A stretch of DNA of 64,000 bases from JAWLBM01 sp041687675 (GCA_041687675.1 JAWLBM010000009.1:1-64000); one strand, 5' to 3'. Positions 26,364-35,557 are shown, counted from the stretch's first letter. Notes: generated from the sequence alone by a model not told the origin. Translations and numbers: made by a program.

Positions 26364-27710
26364 TCAGCTCGACGAGGGGCCGACCACGACCGTGGTCATC
26401 GGGCCGCCGAGGAGCCGCTTCGCCACCCGATTGACGTCCTCGAGCGTCACCGCCTCGACGAGGTCGTTGCGAACGCGGAAGTAGTCGATCGGCATGTCCT
26501 CGAGCTGCAGCCCGACCAGCTGGCCGGCGATCTTGCTCGAGCTGTCGAAGCGCAGCGCGTAGTTGCCGGTGAGATAGCGCTTGGCCGCCTCCAGCTCCGC
26601 CTGGGTGGGCCCCTCGGCCGCCATCGTTTCGAAGGCCTCCCGGATGAGCCCCAGCGCCTCCTCGGCGGTCTCCGGCCGCGTGCCGGTCGCCGCGAGGTAG
26701 AGGGCGGCGTGGTCGAGCGACAGCAGGCTGGTGCCGACCGAGTAGGCGAGGCCGCGGGTCTCGCGGATCTCCCGGTAGAGCCGCGAGGAGAAGGTGCCGC
26801 CGCCGAGGATATGGTCGAGCACGAAGGCCGCCATGTAGTCCGGGTCCTGGCGGTCGATCCCCTCGGTCGCCACCCGGATCAGCGTCTGCGGCTCGGCGAC
26901 GTCCGCCGTCAGCGACTTGCCGAGGGCAGGGTCCACGTCGGCGACAGGCTTCAGGTCGGCCGCCCGCGGCAGCGCGCCGAAGGCGCGGTCGAGCAGCGGG
27001 CCGAGCTCCTCCGCGGTGATGTCGCCGACGACCCCGACCACCAGGTTGTCGCGGGCGAACACCGCCTCGTGGTAGCGGCGCACGTCCTCGACCCCGATCG
27101 AGGCCAGCGACTCGGCGGTGCCGTCCACCGGCGTTGCGTAGGGATGGCCCGGGAAGGTCTCGGAGATGAGCAGCCGCGAGGCGATGGTCTCCGGATCGGT
27201 GGAGCGGGAGCGCTGCCGCGAGATCAGCTGCGCGCGGATCCGCTCGAAGGGCTCCTCGTCGAAGCGCGGCTGGTCGAGCGCCTTGGCGAGGAGGTCCACC
27301 GCCTCGTCCCGCCGGCTGGAGAGGGTCGACAGCGAGCCGGTCACCGCGTCACGGCCGGCGTCGAACGAAAGCCGGGCGGCGGTGTCCTCGAGGCGGCGCT
27401 TGAACGCCTCCTCGGCGAGGTCGCCGGCGCCTTCGTCGAGCAGGGCCGTGGTCAGGGTCGCCGTGCCGGCCTTGCCCTCCGGGTCCTGCGTGGCGCCGCC
27501 GCGGAAGGCGAACTGCAGGGCGATGAGCGGCACGGTGTCGTCGGAGACGAGCCAGGCCTCGATGCCGCCGGGGCTCACCACCCGCTCGACGTCGGTGGCG
27601 GCGAGCGCCGGCGCGGCGAGGCCGACGAGGGCCAGCGCCGCGAGGCCGGCGATCCCGGTGCGGGCGCGCTCGAGCGAGCGGGAAAGGTCGATGCGGAACG
27701 GGGCGGTCAC
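26364..27710 (-). CDS. M16 family metallopeptidase-like protein, non-catalytic partner
   Basis: The 448-residue exported protein (signal peptide ending near APALAATDVE) has two M16 (pitrilysin/insulinase) halves. The place of the zinc motif reads LTTALLDEGAGDL instead of HxxEH, so it lacks metal ligands. The C-terminal half keeps LGGGTFSSRLYREIRETRGL, the substrate-clamp motif. Such inactive subunits pair with an active M16 protein, here encoded just upstream. The GTG start overlaps that gene's stop (GTGA). Confidence 0.88.
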   Translation of the reverse strand: MTAPFRIDLSRSLERARTGIAGLAALALVGLAAPALAATDVERVVSPGGIEAWLVSDDTVPLIALQFAFRGGATQDPEGKAGTATLTTALLDEGAGDLAEEAFKRRLEDTAARLSFDAGRDAVTGSLSTLSSRRDEAVDLLAKALDQPRFDEEPFERIRAQLISRQRSRSTDPETIASRLLISETFPGHPYATPVDGTAESLASIGVEDVRRYHEAVFARDNLVVGVVGDITAEELGPLLDRAFGALPRAADLKPVADVDPALGKSLTADVAEPQTLIRVATEGIDRQDPDYMAAFVLDHILGGGTFSSRLYREIRETRGLAYSVGTSLLSLDHAALYLAATGTRPETAEEALGLIREAFETMAAEGPTQAELEAAKRYLTGNYALRFDSSSKIAGQLVGLQLEDMPIDYFRVRNDLVEAVTLEDVNRVAKRLLGGPMTTVVVGPSSS

Positions 27711-29095
27711 GAGCGCTCCTCCTCGGCGGCGCGGCGCAGGTATCCGGTGACGGAGGTCTCGACCGCGAAGCGGCCGCGGGCGGCCTCGCGGACGTCGTCG
27801 AGGGTGACGGCGCGGATGCGCGACGGCCAGGTCTGGACGTCCTCGACGGTGGATCCGGCCGCCAGCGACGCGCCGAAGATGCGGGCGAGCGCCGCCTGGC
27901 TGTCCTGGGCGTAGACGGTGGAGGCCTCGAGCCGCTGCCTCGCCCGGGCCACGTCCTCCTCGTCGAGGCCCTCGACGGCCCGGTCGATGGCGGCGAGCAG
28001 TTCGTCGCGGGCCTCCTCCAGGCCGATCCCCTCGCGCGGGACGATCCAGGCGCTGAGCGTGCCCATGTCCCAGACGTCCGAGCGGTAGCCGAGGCCGACG
28101 GAGGTCGCGATCCTGCGGTCGACCACCAGGTCGCGGAAGAGGAGGCTGGTGGAGCCGCCGCCGATCGCCTCGGCGAGCACGTCCAGCGCCTCCGCCTCGC
28201 CGCGGGCGGCGAGCCGGTAGGAGGGCGCCAGCCAGGAGACGCTGGCCGATTCGACCTGCACCTTCGGGTCGGCGACGGTCACCTCGCGGGCGGCCTCGAT
28301 CCTGCGGGCGTCCAGCCGGTCCCGCTCGGGCGGCTCGGCGCGGCGCTCCAGGCGGCCGTATGTCGCCTCGGCGGCCTTGCGGACGGCCTCGGCGGTGACG
28401 TCGCCGGCGACCACCAGGATGGCGTTGTTGGGCGTGTAGTAGCGATCGTAGAAGGACATGGCGTCCTCGCGGTCGAGGGACTCGATGTCGTCCCGCCAGC
28501 CGATCACCGGCACGCCGTAGGGGTGGCGCAGATAGAGCGCGGCGTCCACGGCGGCGCCGAGGCGGGCGCCGGGCTCGCCCTCGAGGCGCATGGCCCGCTC
28601 CTCCAGCACCACCTTCCGCTCGGGGACGATGTCCTCGTCGTCGAGGACGAGGTTGCCCATCCGGTCGGCCTCGTAGGACATCATCAGCTCGAGCTTGTCG
28701 GCGGCGACACGCTGGAAGTAGCCGGTGTAGTCGGAGGAGGTGAAGGCGTTCTCGTCGCCGCCGATCTCGGAGATGACGCGGCTGAACTCGCCCTCGGGAT
28801 GGTTGGCGGTGCCCTTGAACATCAGGTGCTCGAGGAAATGGGCGATGCCGGTCTGGCCGTCCGGCTCGTCGGCCGATCCGACCCTGTACCAGACCATGTG
28901 GGTGACGACCGGCGCGCGGTGGTCGGGGATCACCACCACCTGCATGCCGTTGTCGAGGAAGAAGGTCTCCGCGTCCGGGCCGATGACGACCGGCGGCGCG
29001 TCCTCGGCGGCGGCCGCCGGAAGGGCGAGCAGCGCGGCGCCGAGCACGGCGGCCGCGAGGCGGCCGGCGGGACGGAAAGTGAAGGGGTCGGGCAT
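27707..29095 (-). CDS. M16 family zinc metallopeptidase, catalytic subunit
   Basis: The 462-residue periplasmic peptidase has the zinc motif HFLEH (GIAHFLEHLMFKG, about residues 81-85) and the distal Glu in EADRMGNLVLDDEDIVPERK. A signal peptide (LAAAVLGAALLALPAAAA) precedes the domain. Together with its inactive partner it would form a two-subunit clamp that degrades short peptides. GGAGGA is 7 bp before the ATG at 29095. The physiological substrate is unknown. Confidence 0.92.
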   Translation of the reverse strand: MPDPFTFRPAGRLAAAVLGAALLALPAAAAEDAPPVVIGPDAETFFLDNGMQVVVIPDHRAPVVTHMVWYRVGSADEPDGQTGIAHFLEHLMFKGTANHPEGEFSRVISEIGGDENAFTSSDYTGYFQRVAADKLELMMSYEADRMGNLVLDDEDIVPERKVVLEERAMRLEGEPGARLGAAVDAALYLRHPYGVPVIGWRDDIESLDREDAMSFYDRYYTPNNAILVVAGDVTAEAVRKAAEATYGRLERRAEPPERDRLDARRIEAAREVTVADPKVQVESASVSWLAPSYRLAARGEAEALDVLAEAIGGGSTSLLFRDLVVDRRIATSVGLGYRSDVWDMGTLSAWIVPREGIGLEEARDELLAAIDRAVEGLDEEDVARARQRLEASTVYAQDSQAALARIFGASLAAGSTVEDVQTWPSRIRAVTLDDVREAARGRFAVETSVTGYLRRAAEEERS

Positions 29096-29186
29096 CGAGT
29101 CCTCCGGGATGCCGGTGAATTTCCCTCGTGGAACAGGGGGAAAGGGGCGAAGTTGCGGCCGCGGCCGGGAGAGGGCGCCCGCCGGG

Positions 29187-29202
29187 ATCAAATCCATTTG
29201 AT
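29187..29202. promoter_or_regulatory. Palindrome upstream of the M16 genes
   Basis: ATCAAAT-CC-ATTTGAT is a perfect 7-bp inverted repeat, AT-rich against a GC-rich background, 92 bp before the M16 start. It may be an operator; the regulator is not evident. Confidence 0.4.
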
Positions 29203-29239
29203 TGTCCGCGGCGCCGTGACGCGGACGCCCGGATGCGCA

Positions 29240-29268
29240 GCGGCCGCGGGGGAGACCCCCGCGGCCGC
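29240..29268 (-). terminator. 13-bp GC hairpin after the lipoprotein gene
   Basis: GCGGCCGCGGGGG and CCCCCGCGGCCGC form a perfect 13-bp stem with an AGA loop, 32 bp after the lipoprotein stop. It has no T tract. It could be a rho-independent-like pause or an mRNA-stabilising stem between the lspA-lipoprotein transcript and the M16 genes. Confidence 0.55.
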
Positions 29269-29300
29269 GCGAAAGACCCTGGAAGAGGGAGGCGACCGGG

Positions 29301-29927
29301 TCACCAGAGCCAGCTGAAGAACCCCTTCCTGGGCTCCTCCGGGATCGCCACCGGAGCGCCCGGCGCCGGCTCGAGATAGGTCACCGGCGGCTCGACCAGC
29401 GCGCGGCGCACCGGCCGGCCCTGGGAGTCGTAGAGGCTCGCCTCGCTGGCGGCCGGGAAGGAGCCGCTGAGCTTGCTCGGCGCGACGATCTCGCCGGCCG
29501 CGTCGTTGGCCCTCGGCCCCGGGCGCGGCGGCGTGCGCACGGCCAGGAGTTCGCTTCCGGCGATGGTGTTGCCGCGATCGCCGCGCGCGGCCTCCCGCTC
29601 CTCCGCCTCGCGCAGGCGCCGCACCGTGGCGACCTCCGGGTCCAGCGGCCATTCGGGGTCCGACGCCAGGCGGGCGGGATCCTCGGGCTGGGCCAGGACC
29701 TCAGTGTCGGCAGGCACGACGAGCGGGGCGCGGGGGCTGTAGTTGATCGGCTGCTGGCGGGACTCGACGGCGCCGAGACCCTCCATGATCGAGCGGCCGA
29801 GCGACAGGTTGGGAATCTCCGTCTCCGGATCGTTCTCGTCGACGACCGTGCCCATGCCCGAGCAGGCCGAAAGGGTGGCCGCGACTGCAAGGATCGACGC
29901 CGCGCGCTTGAACTGGTCAGAGGTCAT
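29301..29927 (-). CDS. Outer-membrane lipoprotein, possible DUF3035/BamF-like
   Basis: The 208-residue protein carries a lipobox, VAATLSACSG, with the lipid-accepting Cys at about residue 22. The mature part is low in hydrophobic residues and Pro-rich. YSPRAPLVVPADTEVLAQPE resembles the R-A-P-L-V-V-P segment of DUF3035 proteins, which in some alphaproteobacteria (BamF) belong to the outer-membrane beta-barrel assembly complex. The match is short and I give it only as a lead. It follows lspA, which processes lipoproteins. Confidence 0.72.
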   Translation of the reverse strand: MTSDQFKRAASILAVAATLSACSGMGTVVDENDPETEIPNLSLGRSIMEGLGAVESRQQPINYSPRAPLVVPADTEVLAQPEDPARLASDPEWPLDPEVATVRRLREAEEREAARGDRGNTIAGSELLAVRTPPRPGPRANDAAGEIVAPSKLSGSFPAASEASLYDSQGRPVRRALVEPPVTYLEPAPGAPVAIPEEPRKGFFSWLW

Positions 29928-30046
29928 AGAAGATTTCGCATCCCAACCGCCGGGTGGACCAAACCTCCGCCGGCGCGTCCTCGCCGCCGGAGCACGACCG
30001 TCCTAGGGCCGCATTGCGGCGCCCGTGTGGATTTCCGCGCGCCGAC

Positions 30047-30556
30047 TCATGCGCTGGACCGGCCGCCAAGGCGGAAGGAGTCATACAGGAGGGCGAGAAC
30101 GCCCGCAACGATCCAGGTGTCGGCGAGGTTGAACACGTACCAGGACCAGCCGAAGGCGTGAAGGTGGACGAAGTCGACCACCGCGCCATAGGCGACCCGG
30201 TCGACGAGGTTGCCGAGGGCGCCGCCGACGATCAGCGCCAGCGCCACCGCGGTGAAGCGGCTGTCGGTCCGCCGCATCCAGGCCGACAGCAGGACGATCG
30301 CGACGATGCTGAAGGCCACCAGCAGCCAGCGGCCGAGCTCGGTGTGCTGCTGCATCAGCCCGTAGGAGATGCCGCGGTTCCAGACCAGGATGAACTCCAT
30401 GAAGGGCAGGACGCGGATGCTCTCGCCCTGCGGCAGGCCGGTGCCGAACAGGACCCACAGCTTGGTGAGCTGGTCGGCGACGAAGCCGACCGCCACGATG
30501 AGCAGGCCGAGCGCGAGGGGCGCCCGGCCGGCGCCGGCGACGGGGGCGCCGGTCAT
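30047..30556 (-). CDS. lspA: Lipoprotein signal peptidase II
   Basis: LspA cleaves prolipoproteins in the inner membrane. The 169-residue protein has four hydrophobic segments and the two catalytic Asp motifs: IVGGALGNLVDRV (first Asp) and FNLADTWIVAG (second Asp). DQLTK near the N-terminus is a family mark. The ATG overlaps the ileS stop (ATGA), in the usual ileS-lspA order. Confidence 0.95.
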   Translation of the reverse strand: MTGAPVAGAGRAPLALGLLIVAVGFVADQLTKLWVLFGTGLPQGESIRVLPFMEFILVWNRGISYGLMQQHTELGRWLLVAFSIVAIVLLSAWMRRTDSRFTAVALALIVGGALGNLVDRVAYGAVVDFVHLHAFGWSWYVFNLADTWIVAGVLALLYDSFRLGGRSSA

Positions 30557-33483
30557 GCCACGGCCGCCCTCAGGGCGTCGATCTCGCGCACCGCCGCCGC
30601 GTCGCGCGGGCTGAGCTCGGGATAGTCCGGGTCGGCGCCGACGTCCGGCAGCACCTTCCAGGAGCGGGCGCACTTGCGCCCCTCCGCCCGGCCGGGGACC
30701 ACGGCGACGTCGGCGACGTCCTCGAGGCGGAAGGCGTCCGCGGGCGCGGGCTCCCCGGTCACCGCGATCTGCGAGGTGATGCAGATCTCGGCAAGGTCGA
30801 GCCCCTCCAGCGCGGCCATCAGTTCCGGGTCGGTGACGTGCACCACCGGCGCGGCCTCAAGCGAGGAGCCGATCCGCTTGGCGGCCCGCTCCAGCTCCAG
30901 CGCCCCGGTGACGACGCGGCGGACGCGGCGCACCCGGGCCCAGCGCGCGGCGAGGGCGTCGTCGCGCCAGGAGGCCGGCACGTCGGGGAACAGCTCGAGG
31001 TGCACCGATCCGGTCTCGGTGGGGTGACGCTCGAGCCAGGCCTCCTCCATGGTGAAGGGCAGCATCGGCGCGAGCCACTTCACCAGGCACTCGAACTGGG
31101 CGGAGACCACCTGCAGCGCCGCCTTCCGACGCTCGCTCGAGGGCGCGTCGCAGTAGAGCGCGTCCTTGCGGACGTCGAAGTAGAAGGCCGACAGCTCCAC
31201 CGTCATGAAGTGCATCAGCTGGGCGTGGATGCGCTTGAAGTCGAAGGCGAGATAGGCCTCGCGCACCAGCCGGTCCAGTTCGGCGAGGCGGTGCAGCATC
31301 AGCCGCTCCAGCTCCGGCAGGCGCTCGTGCGGCACCGTCTCGCCGCGGTCGTGGGCGAGGGTGCCGAGCATCCAGCGGAGGGTGTTGCGGATCTTGCGGT
31401 AGGCGTCGGTGTTGGTGTCGAGGATCTTCTTGCCGATCCTGAGGTCGTCCGAATAGTCGGTCGACACCACCCACAGCCGCAGGATGTCCGCCCCCGACTT
31501 CTCGATCACCTCCTGCGGGGTGACCGTGTTGCCGAGCGACTTCGACATCTTGCGCCCCTCCTCGTCGAGGACGAAGCCGTGGGTCAGCACGGCGTCGTAG
31601 GGCGCGCGGCCGCGGGTGCCGCAGCTCTCCAGCAGCGAGGAGTGGAACCAGCCGCGGTGCTGGTCGGAACCCTCCAGGTAGAGGTCCGCCGGCCACTTCA
31701 GCTCGGGCCGCGTCTCCAGCACGAAGGCGTGGGTGGAGCCGCTGTCGAACCAGACGTCGAGGATGTCGCGCACCTGCTCGTAGGCGCCGACGTCGTCGAC
31801 GAGGCCACCGAGGAAGCGCTCGGCCGCGCCGTCGGCGAACCAGGCGTCGGCGCCCTCGGCGCGGAACGCCTCCATCAGGCGCCGCGCATAGGCCGCGTTC
31901 TCGGGGAAGTCCGGGCCGGGCACGACGCGGCCGCTGTCGCGATGGCGGAAGACGGCGATCGGCACGCCCCAGGCGCGCTGGCGGCTCACCACCCAGTCCG
32001 GACGGTTCTCGATCATCGCCCGCAGGCGGTTCTGCCCGGCGGCGGGCACGAAGCGCGTCCGGTCGATCGCCGAGAGGGCGCGGTGGCGCAGCGTGTCGTG
32101 CGCGCCGGCGATGTCGCGGTCCATGTGGATGAACCACTGCGGCGTGTTGCGGAAGATCACCGGCTTCTTGGAGCGCCAGGAATGTGGGTACTGGTGCTTC
32201 AGCCGGCCGCGCGCGACCATGGCGCCGGCCGCGGCCAGCGCCTCGATGACCGCCTGGTTGGCGTCGCCCTTCTCGCCCTTTTCGGTGATCACCCGCCGGC
32301 CCTCGAAGCCGGGCGCGTCGGCGGTGAAGGCGCCGTCGTCGTCGACGGTGAAGGGGATGGCGGTGTCGATGCCGCGGGCGCGCAGCCGGGATGCGCAGTC
32401 CATCCAGATCTCGAAGTCCTCGCGGCCGTGGCCGGGGGCGGTGTGGACGAGGCCGGTGCCGGCGTCCTCGGTCACGTGCTCGCCGTCGAGCAGCGGCACG
32501 TCGAAGTCGTAGCCGCGCCCGCGCAGCGGGTGGGCGCAGACGAGCGAGGCGAGCGCGGCGGCGGGCACGTCGGCGCGACGCTCGAAGGCGGTCACCTTGG
32601 CGGCCTTCATCACGCTCTCGGCGAGGGCATCGGCGAGCACCAGCCGGTCGCCGGTCTTCGCCCAGTTGCCCTCGGGCGCGTCGGTGACCTCGTAGAGGCC
32701 GTAGGCGATGCGGTGCGAGTAGCTGATCGCGCGGTTGCCCGGGATGGTCCAGGGCGTGGTCGTCCAGATGACGACCGCGGCGTCCGTGAGGGCGGCGTCG
32801 CCCGACACCACCGGGAACCTCACCCAGACCGTGTCCGACTGGTAGTCCTGGTACTCGACCTCCGCCTCGGCCAGCGCGGTCTTCTCGACGACCGACCACA
32901 TCACCGGCTTGGAGCCGCGATAAAGCTGGCCCGTCTCGGCGAACTTCAGGAGTTCGCCGGCGATCACCGCCTCCGCCTCGAAGGCCATGGTGGAGTAGGG
33001 GTCGGCGAAGTCGCCCTCGACGCCGAGGCGGCGGAACTCCTCCGACTGGACCTTGATCCAGTGCTCGGCGAAGCGGCGGCACTCGGCGCGGAAGTCGTTG
33101 ATCGGCACCTCGTCCTTGTTCTTGCCCTCGGCGCGGTACTTCTCCTCGATCTTCCACTCGATCGGCAGGCCGTGGCAGTCCCAGCCGGGCACATAGTGGC
33201 TGTCCCGGCCCATCATCTGCATGGAGCGGGTGATCACGTCCTTGAGGATCTTGTTCAGCGCATGGCCGATGTGGAGGTGGCCGTTGGCGTAGGGAGGGCC
33301 GTCGTGCAGCACGTACTTCGGCCGGCCGGCGGCGGTCTCGCGCAGGCGGCGGAACAGCTGCATCTGGTCCCAGCGGGCGACCAGCGCCGGCTCCCGCTGC
33401 GGCAGGCCGGCGCGCATCGGGAAGTCGGTCTTGGGAAGGTAGAGGGTATCGGAGTAGTCGCGGGACGCGGGCGTGTCGGTCAT
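30553..33483 (-). CDS. ileS: Isoleucyl-tRNA synthetase
   Basis: The 976-residue class I enzyme charges tRNA-Ile. YANGHLHIGHALNKI contains the HIGH motif and GRKMSKSLGN the KMSKS loop. The editing (CP1) domain holds IWTTTPWTIPGNRAI and GTGLVHTAPGHGREDF. The C-terminus has an anticodon-binding domain and a reduced metal-binding tail (GRKCARSWK). It is the first gene of ileS-lspA. The 650 bp upstream are discussed separately. Confidence 0.97.
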   Translation of the reverse strand: MTDTPASRDYSDTLYLPKTDFPMRAGLPQREPALVARWDQMQLFRRLRETAAGRPKYVLHDGPPYANGHLHIGHALNKILKDVITRSMQMMGRDSHYVPGWDCHGLPIEWKIEEKYRAEGKNKDEVPINDFRAECRRFAEHWIKVQSEEFRRLGVEGDFADPYSTMAFEAEAVIAGELLKFAETGQLYRGSKPVMWSVVEKTALAEAEVEYQDYQSDTVWVRFPVVSGDAALTDAAVVIWTTTPWTIPGNRAISYSHRIAYGLYEVTDAPEGNWAKTGDRLVLADALAESVMKAAKVTAFERRADVPAAALASLVCAHPLRGRGYDFDVPLLDGEHVTEDAGTGLVHTAPGHGREDFEIWMDCASRLRARGIDTAIPFTVDDDGAFTADAPGFEGRRVITEKGEKGDANQAVIEALAAAGAMVARGRLKHQYPHSWRSKKPVIFRNTPQWFIHMDRDIAGAHDTLRHRALSAIDRTRFVPAAGQNRLRAMIENRPDWVVSRQRAWGVPIAVFRHRDSGRVVPGPDFPENAAYARRLMEAFRAEGADAWFADGAAERFLGGLVDDVGAYEQVRDILDVWFDSGSTHAFVLETRPELKWPADLYLEGSDQHRGWFHSSLLESCGTRGRAPYDAVLTHGFVLDEEGRKMSKSLGNTVTPQEVIEKSGADILRLWVVSTDYSDDLRIGKKILDTNTDAYRKIRNTLRWMLGTLAHDRGETVPHERLPELERLMLHRLAELDRLVREAYLAFDFKRIHAQLMHFMTVELSAFYFDVRKDALYCDAPSSERRKAALQVVSAQFECLVKWLAPMLPFTMEEAWLERHPTETGSVHLELFPDVPASWRDDALAARWARVRRVRRVVTGALELERAAKRIGSSLEAAPVVHVTDPELMAALEGLDLAEICITSQIAVTGEPAPADAFRLEDVADVAVVPGRAEGRKCARSWKVLPDVGADPDYPELSPRDAAAVREIDALRAAVA

Positions 33484-34134
33484 GACGGTCTCGGATCGGA
33501 TATCATCTGGGGCGGAGGACGCGGGCGGCGGCCCTGGCCGCGCCCGGAGGATCCCCGGACCCGGGCCCGCGCCGGCCTAGCGGCGCGCGTCCGGGCCGGG
33601 GCCGCTAATTCGCGCCGCGGCGTCGGTGGTCCGGCGGGTGTGTGCTTGGCCTGTCATGGGGCGCACTTCTAGCGGCATCGCCGGACAAAATAAAGCGTGA
33701 CCGCGGGCGAAAGCCTGCGCCGTCCGTGTGGCGGTCCCTCCGGGCGACCCGATGTTCACGAGGACGTGATCGCCGCCGACCTCGCGGAGGAGTAGCATCT
33801 CGGCTCGGATGCAGCGGGTCGGTCTCCGACCGCGGCACCCACCGGGACGTATGACGCCCCCGGATCCGGTCCCGTCGGGACCGGGTCGGCCGCGCCTCCC
33901 GGACAGTGGGCGGCCCCGCCCGCCGGCGCCTCGCGACCCGCGGAACCGCCCCAAGGCCGTTGACCAACGTGACCAGTGAACCGAGCGGGCGCTCGGCCGG
34001 ACGGCCGACGCCCCGTCGTGCGCCGGAGGCACCGGACGCCGCGGTTGCGGCGACACCGGGCGATGGCGCACGGCCCGACGCCGGCGCCCCTTCCTCGGGG
34101 TCCGGACGTGCCGCTCCAGCAAGGAGTGAAAGCC
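33484..34134. other. Non-coding stretch between ileS and the W-D-P gene
   Basis: I see no gene here: frames on both strands are high-GC shadows without family motifs or ribosome-binding sites. A relatively AT-rich patch near 33690-33705 (ACAAAATAAAGCG) is the most promoter-like part and may serve ileS. The right part must hold the promoter of the small gene at 34135, but no hexamers stand out. Confidence 0.5.
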
Positions 34135-34464
34135 ATGAAAACCGTGCTGATCGCGTCTGCCCTGGCGCTCGCCGCCACCCTTCCCGCCGCCGCGCGGATG
34201 ACCTGGGACCCGGCTGAGGCCGAGAGGATGTTCGTTCCGGACGCCGGCAACCCGGCCAACGTGGAGGCCGCGGCGAGGGAGAGGGACCACTACACCACGC
34301 CGATGCGGATCTGGGATCCGGTCGAGGGCGAGTTCGCCACCGTCATGGTGGCGCCGAACGCGCCGCCGTCGAGCGCGATCGCAACGCACGGCCGCCAGCC
34401 GACCGGCTACCGGATGCGCTGGGACCCGGCCGAGGCCGAGATGGTCCGCGAACCTGTCTGGTAA
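34135..34464 (+). CDS. Small secreted protein with 36-residue W-D-P repeats
   Basis: No family is recognised. The 109-residue protein has a signal peptide (MKTVLIASALALAATLPAAA) and a mature part of 89 residues with three copies of a W-D-P-x-E-x-E motif: TWDPAEAERMF, IWDPVEGEFAT and RWDPAEAEMVR. The Trp residues are at 24, 60 and 96, an exact 36-residue period. The linkers between motifs are Pro/Ala/Thr-rich. There are no Cys residues. AAGGAG 8 bp before the ATG is a good ribosome-binding site. It lies alone on the plus strand between ileS and ribF. A metal- or ligand-binding role (acidic clusters) is only a guess. Confidence 0.75.
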   Translation: MKTVLIASALALAATLPAAARMTWDPAEAERMFVPDAGNPANVEAAARERDHYTTPMRIWDPVEGEFATVMVAPNAPPSSAIATHGRQPTGYRMRWDPAEAEMVREPVW

Positions 34465-34506
34465 GGCAACCGGCGGGCGGCGGCCCGGCAGGGCAGGCCG
34501 CCCGCC

Positions 34507-35499
34507 TCAATTGAACAGGAGAGCACGGTCCAGCGGCGAGATCGGATGGAGCGCCGAAAGCAGGCCGCGGGCCTCCTCGCTGTCGCGGTCCATCCGGGCG
34601 ACCAGCGCCTCGACGCTGTCGAACTTCATCTCCGGGCGCAGCCGCGCCACCGGGGTGACCGTCAGCGTCTTGCCGTAGAGATCGCCGGAGAAGTCGAAGA
34701 CGAAGGTCTCGAACACCGGCGCGCCATTGTCGAAGGTCGGCCGGCGGCCGAAGCTGGCGACGCCGTGGCGCCGCTCGCCCTCCCACTCCACCGCCACGGC
34801 GTAGATGCCGTGGGCGAGGCGGACGGGCGCGGGCAGGCGCATGTTGGCGGTCGGGTAGCCGATCGTCCGGCCGCGCTTGTCGCCGTCGATCACCACGCCG
34901 TCGAAGAACCAGCGGTAGCCGAGCAGGCCGGCGGCGGCCGGGATGTCGCCCTCGGCGAGCAGGTCGCGGATGCGGCTCGACGACACCGGTTCGCCGTCCT
35001 CGGAGGTGAAGGCGTCGAGCACGGTCACCGGGAAGCCGTGCCGATGGCCGGCCTCGGTGAGGACGTGCGGGTTGCCGCTGCGCCCCGATCCGAAGTGGAA
35101 GTTCCATCCCACCGTGACCCCGCCGACGCCCAGCGCGTCGACGAGCACCGTCTCTACGAAGCGTTCGGCCGAGAGGGCGGCAAGCGCCGAATCGAAGGTC
35201 ACCGCGACCATCCCGTCGAGTTCCAGGGCCGAGGCGACGCGCGCCTTGGCGGCCGGCGGGGTGAGGCGGAACACCGGCTGGTCCGGGCGGAAGAGGTCGC
35301 GCGGATGCGGCTCGAAGGTGAGCAGCACCGCGGGGCGCCCGGCCGCGCGCGCCGAGGCGGCGGCGCTCTCCAGGACGGCCTGGTGGCCGCGGTGCATGCC
35401 GTCGAAGTTGCCGATCGCCACATGGGCGCCGCGGAGCGCCGCGGTGAGGTCGGCGAGGCCGGAGACGGAGAAGCTGTGGTAGCGGGGATCGACGGACAT
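34507..35499 (-). CDS. ribF: Bifunctional riboflavin kinase/FAD synthetase
   Basis: RibF converts riboflavin to FMN and FAD. The 330-residue protein has the nucleotidyltransferase motif IGNFDGMHRGHQ near the N-terminus and SSSRIRDLLAEGDIPAAAGL, and the C-terminal flavokinase domain with RGRTIGYPTANM and GIYAVAVEW. It would supply flavin for the glc oxidases among many others. ribF commonly precedes ileS-lspA in bacteria; here a gene on the opposite strand has come between. Confidence 0.94.
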   Translation of the reverse strand: MSVDPRYHSFSVSGLADLTAALRGAHVAIGNFDGMHRGHQAVLESAAASARAAGRPAVLLTFEPHPRDLFRPDQPVFRLTPPAAKARVASALELDGMVAVTFDSALAALSAERFVETVLVDALGVGGVTVGWNFHFGSGRSGNPHVLTEAGHRHGFPVTVLDAFTSEDGEPVSSSRIRDLLAEGDIPAAAGLLGYRWFFDGVVIDGDKRGRTIGYPTANMRLPAPVRLAHGIYAVAVEWEGERRHGVASFGRRPTFDNGAPVFETFVFDFSGDLYGKTLTVTPVARLRPEMKFDSVEALVARMDRDSEEARGLLSALHPISPLDRALLFN

Positions 35500-35557
35500 G
35501 GACCTTCGGGGCGGTGGTGCGAAACCGCCGGGACCGTGCAATGTCGCGGCGGCGGGG

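Noticed and set aside
30838..33672. A 944-codon plus-strand frame opposite ileS.
   Set aside because: High GC leaves antisense frames open; it has no motifs and ileS is certain.
33577..34389. A 270-codon minus-strand frame between ileS and ribF.
   Set aside because: Arg/Gly-rich with no motif or ribosome-binding site, and it overlaps the well-supported W-D-P gene.
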